Shown piece after piece: positions 1 through 9,812 of a DNA stretch of 55,719 nucleotides. Below the pieces are notes generated by a model. That model did not search any database, had not been told where the DNA came from, and was given only the letters and a program-made list of their open reading frames with translations. The DNA lies in assembly GCA_000565255.1 (NCBI GenBank), contig ASRH01000008.1, positions 1 to 55,719 of the forward strand, given 5' to 3'. Position 1 is the first letter of the stretch. The number at the start of each line of letters is the position of its first letter. The stretch comes from Candidatus Aramenus sulfurataquae. Its GTDB lineage: Archaea > Thermoproteota > Thermoprotei_A > Sulfolobales > Sulfolobaceae. Both the position numbers and the translations under genes were made by a program.

Positions 1-120
1 TTAGTGCGTTGAAGTTGAGCAATTTTCATCATTATATTTATCTGGGATAAAACATGTAATTCTCATTTAATAAAAAGTTATATTAACTAGATTTATCATA
101 TTAAATTACAGGGTGATGTA

Positions 121-516
121 ATGGATTTAAAGAGCACCCAAAGGGTTACGTTATTGGCGGGCTCCGTCCTTTACTCGTTAAACGTGATCCTTTCCATCTC
201 CCTTTTCACTCTTCTAATCATCTCGCCCTTGCCAGTATCCAACTTGGACGCCAGGGCAATACTCACTGCAGTACCGCTAATATCAGGGGTCTTCAACGCC
301 TTAATCCTGGCATTGCTCTCCATGAGCCTTAAGTACGCAGAGTACTACGGCATAGCCAAGTCCTTTTTGGCGTTGATCATATACTCTGGCTACTGGTTGG
401 CGTTTAAACCTGGTTTTGACGTCCTCGCGTTGATAATACCTATTATGGCCCTTTGCGTTGCCCAAATAGGAGTCTTGTACTTATACGCAAGGGTAATAAA
501 GGAGCTGTTCGGGTAA
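121..516 (+). CDS. Small multi-pass membrane protein, unknown function
   Basis: The 131-residue product is almost entirely hydrophobic, with about four membrane segments (roughly residues 8-35, 46-70, 78-96 and 100-125) and no recognisable catalytic motif. A GGTGA ribosome-binding-like sequence lies about five bases before the ATG, which supports this start. The gene ends in TAATG: its stop shares a base with the start of the next gene, so the two are very likely co-transcribed and translationally coupled. I do not recognise the family. Confidence 0.7.
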   Translation: MDLKSTQRVTLLAGSVLYSLNVILSISLFTLLIISPLPVSNLDARAILTAVPLISGVFNALILALLSMSLKYAEYYGIAKSFLALIIYSGYWLAFKPGFDVLALIIPIMALCVAQIGVLYLYARVIKELFG

Positions 517-842
517 TGCTCGTAAAGGTAAGGCTAAAGGGCGAGGAATTATACCCGGCTGAAGTGAGGGGCAGGTTAGCCTACCTCAAGAACGTAATCT
601 TAATCATAAGGGCTCAAGGGAGACCCCTTTTTGTGGACTACGTTGATAAGAACTTGGCCTCTTACGAACCTCCCTTTTTCCTCTCTGGGAAGGTGTTCTA
701 CTACGAGGTGATAGAGGTTCCAGAGGATTACGTGCCCTTCCTCAAGTGCATAGCTAGGCAGGTGGAGGAAGAGGTGAAGCCTCTCTATAAGAACAAGAAA
801 CTGGGGTGCAGGGACGAGGTGACTGTGGTGGTGGAAAAGTGA
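516..842 (+). CDS. Hypothetical protein, middle gene of a three-gene operon
   Basis: The product is a soluble, basic protein of about 108 residues with alternating strand-like hydrophobic stretches and no transmembrane segment. The frame stays open further upstream, but the ATG that overlaps the previous stop by one base (TAATG) is the natural start. The 3' end overlaps the next gene as GTGA. No known domain is evident. Its position between a membrane protein and another small soluble protein suggests a shared complex or process, which is inference only. Confidence 0.65.
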   Translation: MLVKVRLKGEELYPAEVRGRLAYLKNVILIIRAQGRPLFVDYVDKNLASYEPPFFLSGKVFYYEVIEVPEDYVPFLKCIARQVEEEVKPLYKNKKLGCRDEVTVVVEK

Positions 843-1135
843 ACTTGGAGGAGTTCCTCAACTGCGGCGCAGTGAAGTGCTTGAAGACAGGACAATTTTG
901 CGTAGAGGTTGACGGGATTAGGGTACTCTTCAACGTGGAAGTGAACCTAGGTGCTGTTACCCAACTGAAGCTCAAGTCCGCCAACTATAAGGTGAATTGC
1001 AACGTTGAAGTTGACACCAGGACGGAGAGGGTAATAAGCGTGGAGTGCGTGGGTTTTAAGGAGGAAAAAATAAGGCTAACTTTGTTGGGTTGCTTCAAGG
1101 AAAGGGGGCTTCTCCACAAGGGACTTGTTTTTTAG
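839..1135 (+). CDS. Hypothetical cysteine-containing small protein
   Basis: The product is about 98 residues when read from the GTG that overlaps the previous stop (GTGA). An earlier ATG at 806 is in frame but lies deep inside the upstream gene and is less likely. Six cysteines are spread through the sequence (for example NCGAVKC and QFC near the N-terminus) without a clear metal-binding spacing. It is predicted to be soluble and beta-rich. It is the third gene of an overlapping set and has no family I recognise. Confidence 0.6.
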   Translation: MNLEEFLNCGAVKCLKTGQFCVEVDGIRVLFNVEVNLGAVTQLKLKSANYKVNCNVEVDTRTERVISVECVGFKEEKIRLTLLGCFKERGLLHKGLVF

Positions 1136-1149
1136 CCTTAAGATGCCTT

Positions 1150-1254
1150 TATGGAGGGCGTGAAGAAGTACGTTAGTGTAGTGAGGTTGACAAGGAGGCA
1201 GAAATGATGCTCATCTACGGTTACGACTTCAAGACGGTTTGGGCCAACAACTAG
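1150..1254 (+). pseudogene. Short decayed coding remnant
   Basis: Two short open stretches in different frames read like protein: MEGVKKYVSVVRL at the left, and a stretch ending MMLIYGYDFKTVWANN before a TAG at the right. A frame change between them would join them. This looks like the relic of a small gene, too short to assign. It could also be chance. Confidence 0.25.
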
Positions 1255-1267
1255 TAAAAAGCTGAAG

Positions 1268-1927
1268 TTACACGACCTTTGGCAACACCTTGGATATCTC
1301 CCTGTAGTCAAATTCTATCCACTTTGCCAGTTCCTCGCACACCACCTTGAACAAGTTAGCCCTAGGGTCACTCATAACGTCCCTGGCCCAGTCTATGACC
1401 CAGTTCACCACGTGTCTGTTCAAGAACTCGCTCTCCTCCTTCACTGTCTTCATGAAGTCCTTCCCCTCCTTCCTCTCCTCAATTTCTTCCCTCGCCAGCA
1501 GGGCCATGAAGGCCAGGATCGTAGTTATGTGGTCCGGTTCATGTATGAAGCTCCCTGCGACCTTGGGGACCACACCCCTTCTTTCGTAAAAGGAGGTTAT
1601 GTCCAAGTACTGTCTAAGAGCTTGTTTCTCACCAGAGATTGCGAAAGTTCTCCTACTCTCCACTGGCATTAGAGGTTTCAATCCAAGACCAGTAAGGAAC
1701 AATGTTGTGTACTCTATGGCGTAATCCTTTTTCTTGATCTCGGAGAACTTTTTCGCGATCCTGGGAAAGTCTACTCCGCTTACCTCCTTTATAGCTTGGC
1801 CTAGGTTCTCGCTTACCTTGTTAACCTTGTCTATCATTACCTTGTACTCGTCGTCGTTAATCTTATAGAAAAATATCTCGGAAAAGGTGTCATATACGTA
1901 AAACCTAATTACCGGAAGATCAGACAT
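1268..1927 (-). CDS. TorD/DmsD-like molybdoenzyme assembly chaperone
   Basis: The protein of about 219 residues has family-typical sequence: a YTTLFLTG-like segment followed by a PVESRRTF-like stretch, and later HEPDHITTILAFM, matching the E-PDH helix motif of TorD-type chaperones. Such proteins bind the twin-arginine leader and help insert the molybdenum cofactor before export. The start was set at the MSDLPV methionine, because the longer frame runs back into the upstream ferredoxin gene. It is third in the minus-strand set after the catalytic and ferredoxin subunits, so it is probably their private chaperone. The A. ambivalens sulfur reductase cluster has a comparable gene (from memory). 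Confidence 0.8.
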   Translation of the reverse strand: MSDLPVIRFYVYDTFSEIFFYKINDDEYKVMIDKVNKVSENLGQAIKEVSGVDFPRIAKKFSEIKKKDYAIEYTTLFLTGLGLKPLMPVESRRTFAISGEKQALRQYLDITSFYERRGVVPKVAGSFIHEPDHITTILAFMALLAREEIEERKEGKDFMKTVKEESEFLNRHVVNWVIDWARDVMSDPRANLFKVVCEELAKWIEFDYREISKVLPKVV

Positions 1928-1940
1928 AAAAAACCTACCT

Positions 1941-2765
1941 TTAGGAGTTGGAAGAGTTGGAGGGTGGGTTCTTCTCTGTAGACGTGGAGTTGTTACCTTG
2001 TGCTCCAAGCTGTACTACGCCGTTCCCAGTCCAGACGTTATAATACTCGGCTTGTGATAGCAGAGGCACGTCGTTATCAGCAGCGTAATTGCTCCTCCAC
2101 GGGAGGTAACCGCTAGCTGGATTGGCACCGGTCTCTGGGCCTAGGACGAAACCTCCCTTGTCCACAAACAATATGGTTCCAGGGTCTGTTGGATCTAACA
2201 CGTTAGCCCATGTCCTGGCTTGCACCATGCATCCGTGTATACACGCTGGTATCCTCTCCTCTGGCGGCAAGTTGGGATCGTTGATCCTGTCGAAGCAGTG
2301 GGTACACTTCTTGACCACTCCCTCTATTGGGTCGAACAGCCTGTTCCCGTAGGGACAGCCGTAGATGCAGTACTTACAGCCTATGCACTTGGTGTAGTCT
2401 ACCAGCACTATCCCGTCCTCTACTCTCTTGAAGGTAGCGCCTACTGGACACACTTCCACACATGGGGCGTGGAGGCAGTGGAAGCAGTTTATTGGTATGT
2501 TGTACACTTTAGTCTGGGGCCATTCTCCTATCTCTATGTAAAGCACCCTCAGCCAGAACATCACGTCTAGGTCTCCGTAGGGGTTTAGGTCTGGAAGAGG
2601 CCCAAACATCCCGGACGTATTCCACTCCTTACATGACATCTGACAGCCTCCACAGCCAAAGCACTTGTTCAAGTCAGTTATTATTGCGTAGTTTGCTTTG
2701 GGGTGGAAGGGTATTGAGTACTCTACCCCTCCTTGGTATATGTTTAGATTAGGGTTGGACGACAT
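1941..2765 (-). CDS. sreB: Four-cluster ferredoxin subunit of a DMSO-reductase-family enzyme (SreB/PsrB-like)
   Basis: The 274-residue protein has sixteen cysteines spaced for four [4Fe-4S] clusters: C35/C38/C41/C45, C94/C97/C102/C106, C127/C130/C133/C137 and C154/C157/C175/C179. This is the electron-transfer subunit layout of polysulfide, nitrate and DMSO reductases, carrying electrons between a membrane anchor and the molybdenum site. It has no signal peptide, so it would travel with the twin-arginine-bearing catalytic subunit. The gene lies 10 bases after the catalytic gene and 13 bases before the chaperone, in one operon. The symbol rests on the overall cluster composition and is provisional. 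Confidence 0.85.
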   Translation of the reverse strand: MSSNPNLNIYQGGVEYSIPFHPKANYAIITDLNKCFGCGGCQMSCKEWNTSGMFGPLPDLNPYGDLDVMFWLRVLYIEIGEWPQTKVYNIPINCFHCLHAPCVEVCPVGATFKRVEDGIVLVDYTKCIGCKYCIYGCPYGNRLFDPIEGVVKKCTHCFDRINDPNLPPEERIPACIHGCMVQARTWANVLDPTDPGTILFVDKGGFVLGPETGANPASGYLPWRSNYAADNDVPLLSQAEYYNVWTGNGVVQLGAQGNNSTSTEKNPPSNSSNS

Positions 2766-2775
2766 TTAGGTCACC

Positions 2776-5700
2776 TCAAGAGGAAGATGAGGTGGTGGGT
2801 TCTGCCGCGAACCCATACCTCACCTTGTAGTTGCCTATTACGTAGTTGTTCTGGGCCAAGGAGCTGGGCGCCACGTAGCTCCACAGGGAGGTGCTCTGTA
2901 TGTTGTTAGCGTCGAATCTCAAGTGCGGGACCGTGACCTGCTGGGCGAAGGCAGGCGTTGTTGGAGCGTTCTTAACCGAGATCTGTCCGCCCATCTGCGA
3001 CACTATTGCCGACAGTATATCCTGGTTGCTGAAGTCCTTGCCCATATAGACGAACTTGTTTGCAGTTACCTGCACCTGGTTGACGTTGGCCTTGCCTATG
3101 ATCTTTATCCTGGAGTCGTGCCACACGGTTTGCCCAGTTATGGGGTCCAAGTTCATTATCGGGAAAGCGTTGTCGGTGTCTGGCGATAGCATCCCTCCCC
3201 TAGAAGGAGGCATATAGGTTATATTGGCCCAGTTGTTAAGCACGCTGTACTTTACCTGTGGAGAGTCTGGCGTCATTCCCCTGAAACCTGGCAGCGCTTG
3301 CGCCGACACCACGACCCACGCTGCCCCTGGCCTAGTAGCCTCGTCTAGGAACGCCACGGCGGTGAGCTGAGTTCTCAGTCCTCCGCTCCACGGCTCGTTT
3401 ATTGCCTCGAAGGTCACAAAGTCCCCACTCTTAATCCCCATGGACTGCACGTATGGGTCCTTTGCGCTCAGCATCACTGGAGTGTATGGCATCATTGCCA
3501 TTAACCATGGGACGTTGAAGGACCAAGTGTGATAAGTCCTGTCGTGCCTCCTCACAAAGAAGGTCAACGGATACTCGCTCAAGTTTACTCCGTCGCTTGT
3601 GATCTCAGACATCCAGGTTGGTGGTGGGTAGTAGCCTCCGAAAGGTCTGTGGTAGTCCAGTATGTTCTTGGCTAGAGCTTTACCGTAGCTGTCGTTTGGT
3701 AACACAGAGGGAACTAGGAAGGCGCTGTTGCCGGTTTGCTTGTAGTAATAGTAATAGGCAGCGTTGTAGCCCTTCCACTTCCCTGCTGCTGCTAACCTAA
3801 ACTTCTGCAGGTACTCCAAGTAAATCCTGTGGATCCACGGCAGGCCAATATTACCGTAGCCTCCAGGCATGAACGCACCCCATCCCCTGAAGTAGAACAT
3901 GTTGACGTTCCTCATGTACCTTATCGAGGGAGGTAGCACGTAGGCCGCTCCGCCTTTGCCGACTTTCACTATCCCTGGGTTTATATCTTCTAGCGTCATC
4001 TGGTTGCTGGCGTAGTTGTTAATTATAGTCTGTAACATGGCCTGCAGGAGCGGCTGGAACTGCACTTGAATCCTAAAGTAGTGCTCTATCCCTGAGGACC
4101 TCTGGTTTGCAGCTATCTTGTAAGTGTTAGCAGTGGAGAACGTCTGGCCTTGTGGCACTTGAGTAAGTATCTGGTTGATCACGGTGCTCTGGTCGACGCC
4201 GTTGGGAACGAAGGAAGCGTAAAGCTTCAACTGCTGGTTGTTGGGTACTTCGGCGCCCTCTTCGTTCGCAAGTATGTACTGGAAGTTGTCGCCGTAGCCC
4301 GCAAGTAATATTCCACTCTTCAGAATGTACATCCCAGTGGAGATGAGCCCGGGCTGTCCTTGGGTAAGGATTTGCTGTCCGGTCACTGGGTCGTGTAGGT
4401 TGATTGGGCTTATTAGCGGTAAGCCAGTGACTGGATCTTGCGTCGTGTAATGTGGGTTATTCGTGGGCGAGATAGAGAGGTTGGGGTTAGCCTTCTGGTT
4501 GGGGTATCCCCTCAGTAGCCACAACAGGGTAAGCATGAAGTCGCCGTTAGATAGGACTGGGTAGAGGGCCGGTAAGGCAGGCCAGTTAAGCGAGTCAGAG
4601 GGTCCCTGAGGCAGGCTAGTAGGCCTGTCAAAAGTGGAGTGGAAGCCGTAGATCTCAAGGAAGGAGAGGTCTGGGATTACTAGGTCGACTACGTTGTTTG
4701 TCTCTTGCATGAACAAGTCGACGCTGATGGTGAAGGGGACGTAGTAGTTTCCGTTCTGGTCGGTCTCAGTCACCTTCTGTAGCAAGTCAGTCAAGGTGTA
4801 CGCGTTGTTCCAGTAAGGCGCAGTTATATACCACATCATTGCTTGTATCTGGTAGGGGAATATCCCCTTGCTCGCATACTTGTTAGCTAGGTAGGCTGTG
4901 TAGGATACCGCGGAGATCGACCTCTGCGTTGTCAAGGGCATCTCCCAGCTGTAGCCCCTGTCTATCAGCAAGGGCCTCCCGTTCTTGTATATCACTAGGT
5001 CGTCGGGGCCGTCTGGGAACCCATATGGACCCGCAGGGACTACGCTTACGCTTACTATGTCCACCGTTCCGTCGTTGTAGATGAGCTCGTTCTTCAGGAA
5101 GCCTGCTCTTCCTCCTGCTGGGGCCTTCACACTCGCGAGGTCGGGGTCAATTGACGGAGTGTTCGCAAGTGGGTGAGGAGGTACTGAGTGTCCAGGGAAG
5201 TAGTGTGGATACGGGTACTTGTACAAGTCCGCGCCGGGGTTGTCCCAAGCGCCAAGTAATAGCACTAAATAGTAATAAGCTGAGGCGGACATGAAGCCGT
5301 TTCCGTGGGCCGCTAGCCCCCTCATGAAGTATATTGAGACCGGCCTCCCTGTTACTGTGCTGTGGTACCTCCCTAAGTAATCCACCCACTGGGCTGGTTG
5401 CTCAATTGCCTTTTGGAAGGCTACTAAAGCCATTTCATTTGCCGTCCTTATTACCGTGTTGTGGGGTATTCCAGTTACGTCGGCTACGTTCAGGGCACCG
5501 AACTGTGGGGACTGGGAAGACGGAGTATACGGGTCGTAGTTCATCAACTCAGCCCTGAAAAGCTCAAAGGCTGTGGTCACGGTCAACGTTATGTTTTGGC
5601 CGTTAGGGGAGACTGGAACTGTGACTTGTATTGCGGGCACCTTCACGGTCTGCCCGTTCTTAAGCTTGTAGGGCACTTGAACTATCTGCGACTGCATGCT

Positions 5701-7137
5701 CTGAGGTAGCTCGTCCAACGTAAGTATTGGCATTACTCCGTTCTGCCACGGCGTGTCGACGTATGAGTACACGTTGCCGTCGCTCCCCATTATCGCCTCT
5801 AACCAAGTGTGGGCGGGGAACGTGATGGACACTGTCTTGCCAGAAGACGTCGTGGCCTCTATCGTCTGGGGCTTAGCGTACTGGGGGTTCTTGACTGGCA
5901 TCCTCAAGTGGAGGCCCACGTTGCTACCAGCGTTGGGGTCAGTTGGGTCTAGGACGTCGCCGTTAGCGGGGTTGGGGTTGACTACGACAAGCCACGACAA
6001 GTTAGTGTAGTATCTAAGGAACTCCTCATCTACGTGTGGAAATATTGCAGTTGAGGGTATGTCGCCGAGCTGTGGTAACTGAACCACTTGACCGCTCGGC
6101 GTAATGGTTTGCATAACTGCCTGCCCACTGCTTGGGTCAGTAGCAGGGGTGACTGGCTGTAGGGTTATGGGGTTGAGCACAGTCTTACCTTGCCTCACCT
6201 TGTACACATAGTAATGGAAGTCGACCAACACTCTCATCCAGCCCATTGCAAGGGCTCCGTCAGTGGCTGGGTTAATGTATAAGTGCTCGTCAGAGACGCT
6301 ATAGAAGCCAAACCTCTCGGGAGCAATCGTGAGGACTTTACCACCGTTCTCCCTTATCCTGGCAATGATCCTCCTCATCCAATTGGGGAAGTGGTCTCCA
6401 GCAAGCCCTGATAGTATGAAGTACTGGGCTCTCTCCTCGTCTGGCCCGGCGTACTCCCACACAGGGGCACCCGTGACGTAGACGCCCGCCGTGTAGACGT
6501 TCATTGAACAGAATCCGCCGTGAGCTCCACTGTTCGCTGTGCCGAAGTTACCCGCGAAAAAGCCCGCGTCAATTCCAGGGACAAGCTGGTCCCTGCCTTG
6601 GAAGTAGGCCAAGGAGTGTGGGTTCGTCTCCCTTATCTTAAGTAGGCCGGGGAAATTACCCACGCCGAGGTCTGACGGATTTAGCCCTAGCTTGGACCAT
6701 GATTGGGCGTTTGCCCCGTTGACGATTATGTCGAAGGCAGTGTCGTAGTCTATTGCCATCCACTGTCCAGAGCCCCTAGGCCCAGCCCTCAACAGGGGAT
6801 ACCTCAGCCTAGCGGGGGTAAAGTAATAGTAGACGTCTGACGCGCCCCTTGGACACACTCCTCCATCGTTTATGTGCCACCCAATTGTCCCCGTTACGAA
6901 CCTCGGGAATCCCTGTGGAGTTCTGACTACCTCTATTGCACATCTTCCCAAGCACTGGAAGCAGTTTGTGTAGACTATCTCGTCGTTGGGGTAGTTAGGA
7001 GTGTAGGTGACGTCGTTGGAGACGGAGGTAAATACCTTGTCCACAGCAGAGGGTAATCTGAGGAGTAAGGCTGTACCTACAGCAGTGAAACCGCTTATCT
7101 TTAGGAAGTCACGCCTAGTTACCTTTAGCTGGCTCAT
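2776..7137 (-). CDS. sreA: Very large molybdopterin oxidoreductase catalytic subunit (SreA-like, sulfur/polysulfide reductase candidate)
   Basis: This 1453-residue DMSO-reductase-family enzyme begins with a twin-arginine signal (RRDFLK, residues 8-13, then a hydrophobic stretch), so it is predicted to be exported folded to the outside of the membrane. C59, C62, C66 and C95 match the N-terminal [4Fe-4S] site. C210, in GGFCSMN, sits where the protein ligand to molybdenum is found, and a cysteine is the ligand type of polysulfide and nitrate reductases. Family members are usually 750-1000 residues; here long insertions extend the middle, roughly residues 310-560 and 640-1000. The ferredoxin and TorD-like genes follow directly. 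Sulfur or polysulfide is the most likely acceptor, but other oxyanions cannot be excluded. Confidence 0.82.
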   Translation of the reverse strand: MSQLKVTRRDFLKISGFTAVGTALLLRLPSAVDKVFTSVSNDVTYTPNYPNDEIVYTNCFQCLGRCAIEVVRTPQGFPRFVTGTIGWHINDGGVCPRGASDVYYYFTPARLRYPLLRAGPRGSGQWMAIDYDTAFDIIVNGANAQSWSKLGLNPSDLGVGNFPGLLKIRETNPHSLAYFQGRDQLVPGIDAGFFAGNFGTANSGAHGGFCSMNVYTAGVYVTGAPVWEYAGPDEERAQYFILSGLAGDHFPNWMRRIIARIRENGGKVLTIAPERFGFYSVSDEHLYINPATDGALAMGWMRVLVDFHYYVYKVRQGKTVLNPITLQPVTPATDPSSGQAVMQTITPSGQVVQLPQLGDIPSTAIFPHVDEEFLRYYTNLSWLVVVNPNPANGDVLDPTDPNAGSNVGLHLRMPVKNPQYAKPQTIEATTSSGKTVSITFPAHTWLEAIMGSDGNVYSYVDTPWQNGVMPILTLDELPQSMQSQIVQVPYKLKNGQTVKVPAIQVTVPVSPNGQNITLTVTTAFELFRAELMNYDPYTPSSQSPQFGALNVADVTGIPHNTVIRTANEMALVAFQKAIEQPAQWVDYLGRYHSTVTGRPVSIYFMRGLAAHGNGFMSASAYYYLVLLLGAWDNPGADLYKYPYPHYFPGHSVPPHPLANTPSIDPDLASVKAPAGGRAGFLKNELIYNDGTVDIVSVSVVPAGPYGFPDGPDDLVIYKNGRPLLIDRGYSWEMPLTTQRSISAVSYTAYLANKYASKGIFPYQIQAMMWYITAPYWNNAYTLTDLLQKVTETDQNGNYYVPFTISVDLFMQETNNVVDLVIPDLSFLEIYGFHSTFDRPTSLPQGPSDSLNWPALPALYPVLSNGDFMLTLLWLLRGYPNQKANPNLSISPTNNPHYTTQDPVTGLPLISPINLHDPVTGQQILTQGQPGLISTGMYILKSGILLAGYGDNFQYILANEEGAEVPNNQQLKLYASFVPNGVDQSTVINQILTQVPQGQTFSTANTYKIAANQRSSGIEHYFRIQVQFQPLLQAMLQTIINNYASNQMTLEDINPGIVKVGKGGAAYVLPPSIRYMRNVNMFYFRGWGAFMPGGYGNIGLPWIHRIYLEYLQKFRLAAAGKWKGYNAAYYYYYKQTGNSAFLVPSVLPNDSYGKALAKNILDYHRPFGGYYPPPTWMSEITSDGVNLSEYPLTFFVRRHDRTYHTWSFNVPWLMAMMPYTPVMLSAKDPYVQSMGIKSGDFVTFEAINEPWSGGLRTQLTAVAFLDEATRPGAAWVVVSAQALPGFRGMTPDSPQVKYSVLNNWANITYMPPSRGGMLSPDTDNAFPIMNLDPITGQTVWHDSRIKIIGKANVNQVQVTANKFVYMGKDFSNQDILSAIVSQMGGQISVKNAPTTPAFAQQVTVPHLRFDANNIQSTSLWSYVAPSSLAQNNYVIGNYKVRYGFAAEPTTSSSS

Positions 7138-7167
7138 TCCCGTTCTCTAGACGTTCTCTCATGCCAT

Positions 7168-7180
7168 TTTTTTAAACGTT
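7168..7180 (-). promoter_or_regulatory. Probable TATA box for the molybdoenzyme operon
   Basis: On the minus strand a GTTTAAAAAAAT-like stretch lies about 31-43 bases before the ATG. Initiation about 26 bases downstream would give a short leader. It was found by eye from the usual archaeal spacing. Confidence 0.4.
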
Positions 7181-7261
7181 CACTCCAGACTACCGATATT
7201 TCCAATTATGCATGTTTTAGTTAGCAAGTGTAGTTGATTTACCACAAAATAAGTCGATTAA

Positions 7262-7310
7262 ACATAAATGTAAAACTTAAATTACTTGACTTACATTTAT
7301 ATGTAGGTCA
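7262..7310. promoter_or_regulatory. Inverted repeats between divergent redox operons, operator candidate
   Basis: Two overlapping dyads are visible. TGACTTACAT at 7287-7296 faces ATGTAGGTCA at 7301-7310 with a four-base spacer (9 of 10 positions paired). ACATAAATGTAA at 7262-7273 faces TTACATTTATATGT at 7291-7304, which is complementary apart from a two-base insertion. The site lies between the two divergent promoters and near the winged-helix gene, as expected for a shared operator. Function is inferred. Confidence 0.5.
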
Positions 7311-7379
7311 GGAAGTTTCTCTACATCATTCTTTAGACATAATTCGGATATAAATTTAAATAGACTTTAATAAGAAAAT

Positions 7380-7388
7380 TTTTAAGGT
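7380..7388 (+). promoter_or_regulatory. TATA box for the winged-helix gene
   Basis: A TTTTTAAGG stretch is centred about 26 bases before the ATG at 7410, the spacing of a leaderless crenarchaeal promoter. Confidence 0.5.
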
Positions 7389-7409
7389 TAGTATACAATT
7401 ATCTTTTTA

Positions 7410-8048
7410 ATGGTTAAGCTGTCCCTGGACGACGACGACCTCGTAGTGTTGGAACACTTTGTGTCTCTCCCGCACCTTACCTCGTACAAGTTCTCCAAGC
7501 TAACCAAGATCCCCAACGCTACAGCCTGGAGGCTTTTCCTAAAACTGGCTGAACTTGGACTCATCAAGAAGTCCTCTAAGGGGTTCGCGATTACTCCAAG
7601 GGGAGTCGTGCTCACCTACATATTCACGGCCAAGAAGAACGTCAAGGCCAACTGCCTCAAGCTCCTCAAAGAGCTCTGGCGGTACGGTGGAAGCGAGGAG
7701 GAGTTGGGGAAGTTCATAGACGACTTCTACAAGGTAATCACGTCAGCTGGGATCTCGCCCTTCATTGTCTGCTTTAACCAACCCATAACCATTGCAATGA
7801 TGATGTACAACAGGCTTAACGAGGTAAGCGAGGACAGCAAGAAGGTGATAGCCGAGATGTTGTTGAACTACTTCAGCCCAGTAGAGGTAAACGGGTGCAG
7901 AGTGCTCATCTCCTATGACGGCGAGGGGAGGCCATACGCCATAGCAGCTAAGTGCAGGAAGGAAGGGATAAAGTTGAACTACTACTGCTCTGAGATCGAG
8001 AAGATAGTGGGTAAGGTAAATGCCACACTACCTAGAGGACTACGTTAA
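7410..8048 (+). CDS. Winged-helix DNA-binding protein with cysteine-rich C-terminal half, likely regulator of the cluster
   Basis: Residues 8-68 read as a winged helix: LTSYKFSKLTKIPNATAW as a helix-turn-helix followed by a GFAITPRG wing. Residues 80-212 are unlike any family I recognise and contain five cysteines (C82, C121, C163, C182, C193), which could bind metal or sense sulfur or redox state. The leaderless start has a TATA box 26 bases upstream. The gene is divergent from the molybdoenzyme operon and next to a dyad repeat, which suggests local transcriptional control. The 3' end overlaps the next frame by 29 bases. Confidence 0.72.
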   Translation: MVKLSLDDDDLVVLEHFVSLPHLTSYKFSKLTKIPNATAWRLFLKLAELGLIKKSSKGFAITPRGVVLTYIFTAKKNVKANCLKLLKELWRYGGSEEELGKFIDDFYKVITSAGISPFIVCFNQPITIAMMMYNRLNEVSEDSKKVIAEMLLNYFSPVEVNGCRVLISYDGEGRPYAIAAKCRKEGIKLNYYCSEIEKIVGKVNATLPRGLR

Positions 8049-8886
8049 AGCTGGCTTCAATCCCTCAACTACTATGGTCACTTGCGACTTGGGTAAGGCA
8101 TTCTCCTTGTTTTTAGGTAAGGGAAAAGTAAAGCTAGTTTTTGTTAACTCCCCGAAGCCCTACTCCTTCGACGCCCAAGTGATAGTACAATACTTCTCGC
8201 TTAGGCGCGACGAGGTCTTTGCCAGGGAGGTCTCCCTAGAAAGGGAGGGAGGAGTTTCTGCGACTACGCTGAGGTTCGTGGACGTTGGAGTACCTCTGAG
8301 CTCCAAGCTCTACGACAGGGTTATGGAGGCCCTCTCCTTAAACCCCCTAGTAGTTAAGGGAGTCGTCGACAACCTACAGTTCACGAGGGAGGACGAGTTC
8401 TTTGGATGGGGTATTGGGGAGGGTAGGGCGAACCTCACGCTTAAGCCCTCTCAAGCTGAAAAGTACTGCCTCATAGGCGAGCTGGGCGAACTCCTAGCCC
8501 TCTCCGTCCACAACAGGGCTGTCCTTGGGATGCTCTCCGCTGAGCCCTACCTACTGAAACAGGGGGAGGAGTTCTTGGAGTCCCACACCAAGGTATATAG
8601 GGAGCTCGGAGAGGTCATAAGGTCTAGGGAGGACGAGATCCTCTTAAGTGAAGAAGTTGGACTCAGCAGACCAATGGAGAGGCTTAAAGGCCTTAAAGTT
8701 GACAAGTTTCCCGTAAAGGATCCCTTTGCCTTGAGGAAGTACGGGGGGCTAATGAAGGATCCATTTGCCTCTCCCTTCTTTGTTGTCGTCGTGGGAAAGG
8801 CTAGGGCAGTGGAAGAGGTCTGCCAAAAGGCCAAGTCCCTTGGACTAAGGTCTGAAATGGGAACGGTACAGACTCTCACTTCTTAA
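8020..8886 (+). CDS. Conserved-looking protein of unknown function
   Basis: The 288-residue soluble protein is alternating alpha/beta with no signal or membrane segment. It ends in a strand-like hydrophobic run, FFVVVVGKARAVEE, followed by a helix. I do not recognise the fold; sugar-kinase or AIR-synthase-like architecture was considered without motif support. The ATG at 8020 overlaps the regulator gene by 29 bases; an in-frame ATG at 8074 would leave a 25-base gap and is equally possible. Co-transcription with the winged-helix gene is likely, so it may act with that regulator or in enzyme maturation. Confidence 0.65.
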   Translation: MPHYLEDYVKAGFNPSTTMVTCDLGKAFSLFLGKGKVKLVFVNSPKPYSFDAQVIVQYFSLRRDEVFAREVSLEREGGVSATTLRFVDVGVPLSSKLYDRVMEALSLNPLVVKGVVDNLQFTREDEFFGWGIGEGRANLTLKPSQAEKYCLIGELGELLALSVHNRAVLGMLSAEPYLLKQGEEFLESHTKVYRELGEVIRSREDEILLSEEVGLSRPMERLKGLKVDKFPVKDPFALRKYGGLMKDPFASPFFVVVVGKARAVEEVCQKAKSLGLRSEMGTVQTLTS

Positions 8887-8963
8887 TTAATCTTATCTTC
8901 ACTTTTTCGATATGAAAGGGAAGTAATATATTGGTTTTTAATTACATTTGAGAAGCTTAAATT

Positions 8964-9728
8964 ATGGAGGACCCTATAGAGGAGGGGCTAAAGCTACTAG
9001 AGGAGAAAAAGCCAGAGGAAGTGTTACGCTTACTTGATGGAATTGACTTGCCTGAAGCTTACGCCTTAAGGGCTAGGGCATACCTCCTCTCCAGGGAAGA
9101 GGAGAAGGCGGTGAAAGAGCTCGACAGGGGGACGGAGAGGTTCCCGTACTCCCACATGTTGTACTTCGAGAAGGCCCTCCTGTTCCTCGCGATGGACAAG
9201 TTGGAAGAGGCGTTAGAACAGGTGAAGAGGGCCTTGGAAATCATGCCCTACTCCTATGACTACAAAAAGTTAGAGGCGGAGATTCTATTTAGGCAGGGAA
9301 AGTACGAGGACGCCTTCAACGTGCTTGGAGATGTGATAAGGCTTAAACCAGACGACGTGGAGGCAAGGCTCATGAGGGCTGAGTGCTTCTACGCTTTGGG
9401 AAAGTACTTGGACGCCCTCTACGAGATAAATAGGGCACTGGAGTACGACAACAAGAACCCTTACCTCCACTTCTTGAAGGGGAGGGTCTACTTGGAGACC
9501 AGGTACTACAAGCTAGCGGAGAGCGAGTTCAGGATAGCCCTAAGCCTAAAGGCAGACCCCGAGTTCGCGGTTGGCTTGGCTGTGGCGGAGTTCTTGGGAG
9601 GGGAGAGGGAGAAGGCCCTCCAAGAGATAGAAAAGGCGATGAAGCTCTTCCCGGACTACAAGAGGGCGAGGGAAGTCTACGAGACCATGTTGAACCAGAC
9701 TGGAACTGGAAATATTTCCTCTAAGTAA
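8964..9728 (+). CDS. Tetratricopeptide-repeat protein
   Basis: The 254-residue protein consists of about six consecutive 34-residue helical pairs with TPR consensus residues, for example EEALEQVKRALEIMPYS, ALGKYLDALYEINRAL and YYKLAESEFRIALSL. It has no signal or membrane segment. TPR arrays are protein-protein scaffolds. Inside this redox cluster it may help assemble the iron-sulfur and molybdenum subunits, which is inference from position. A GTTTTTAATT box about 26 bases before the ATG indicates its own leaderless promoter. Confidence 0.8.
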   Translation: MEDPIEEGLKLLEEKKPEEVLRLLDGIDLPEAYALRARAYLLSREEEKAVKELDRGTERFPYSHMLYFEKALLFLAMDKLEEALEQVKRALEIMPYSYDYKKLEAEILFRQGKYEDAFNVLGDVIRLKPDDVEARLMRAECFYALGKYLDALYEINRALEYDNKNPYLHFLKGRVYLETRYYKLAESEFRIALSLKADPEFAVGLAVAEFLGGEREKALQEIEKAMKLFPDYKRAREVYETMLNQTGTGNISSK

Positions 9729-9812
9729 TATCGTTTTCCTGAAAATATCTGCTTTAAATCGAGCAACGAGACTAGAAATAGGGTGTAGCTTATCGTCCTT
9801 CCTGTAGGCGTA

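Noticed and set aside
2923-6010. Several plus-strand open frames opposite the molybdoenzyme gene
   Set aside because: They are antisense shadows of a GC-rich coding region and have no protein-like composition or start signals.
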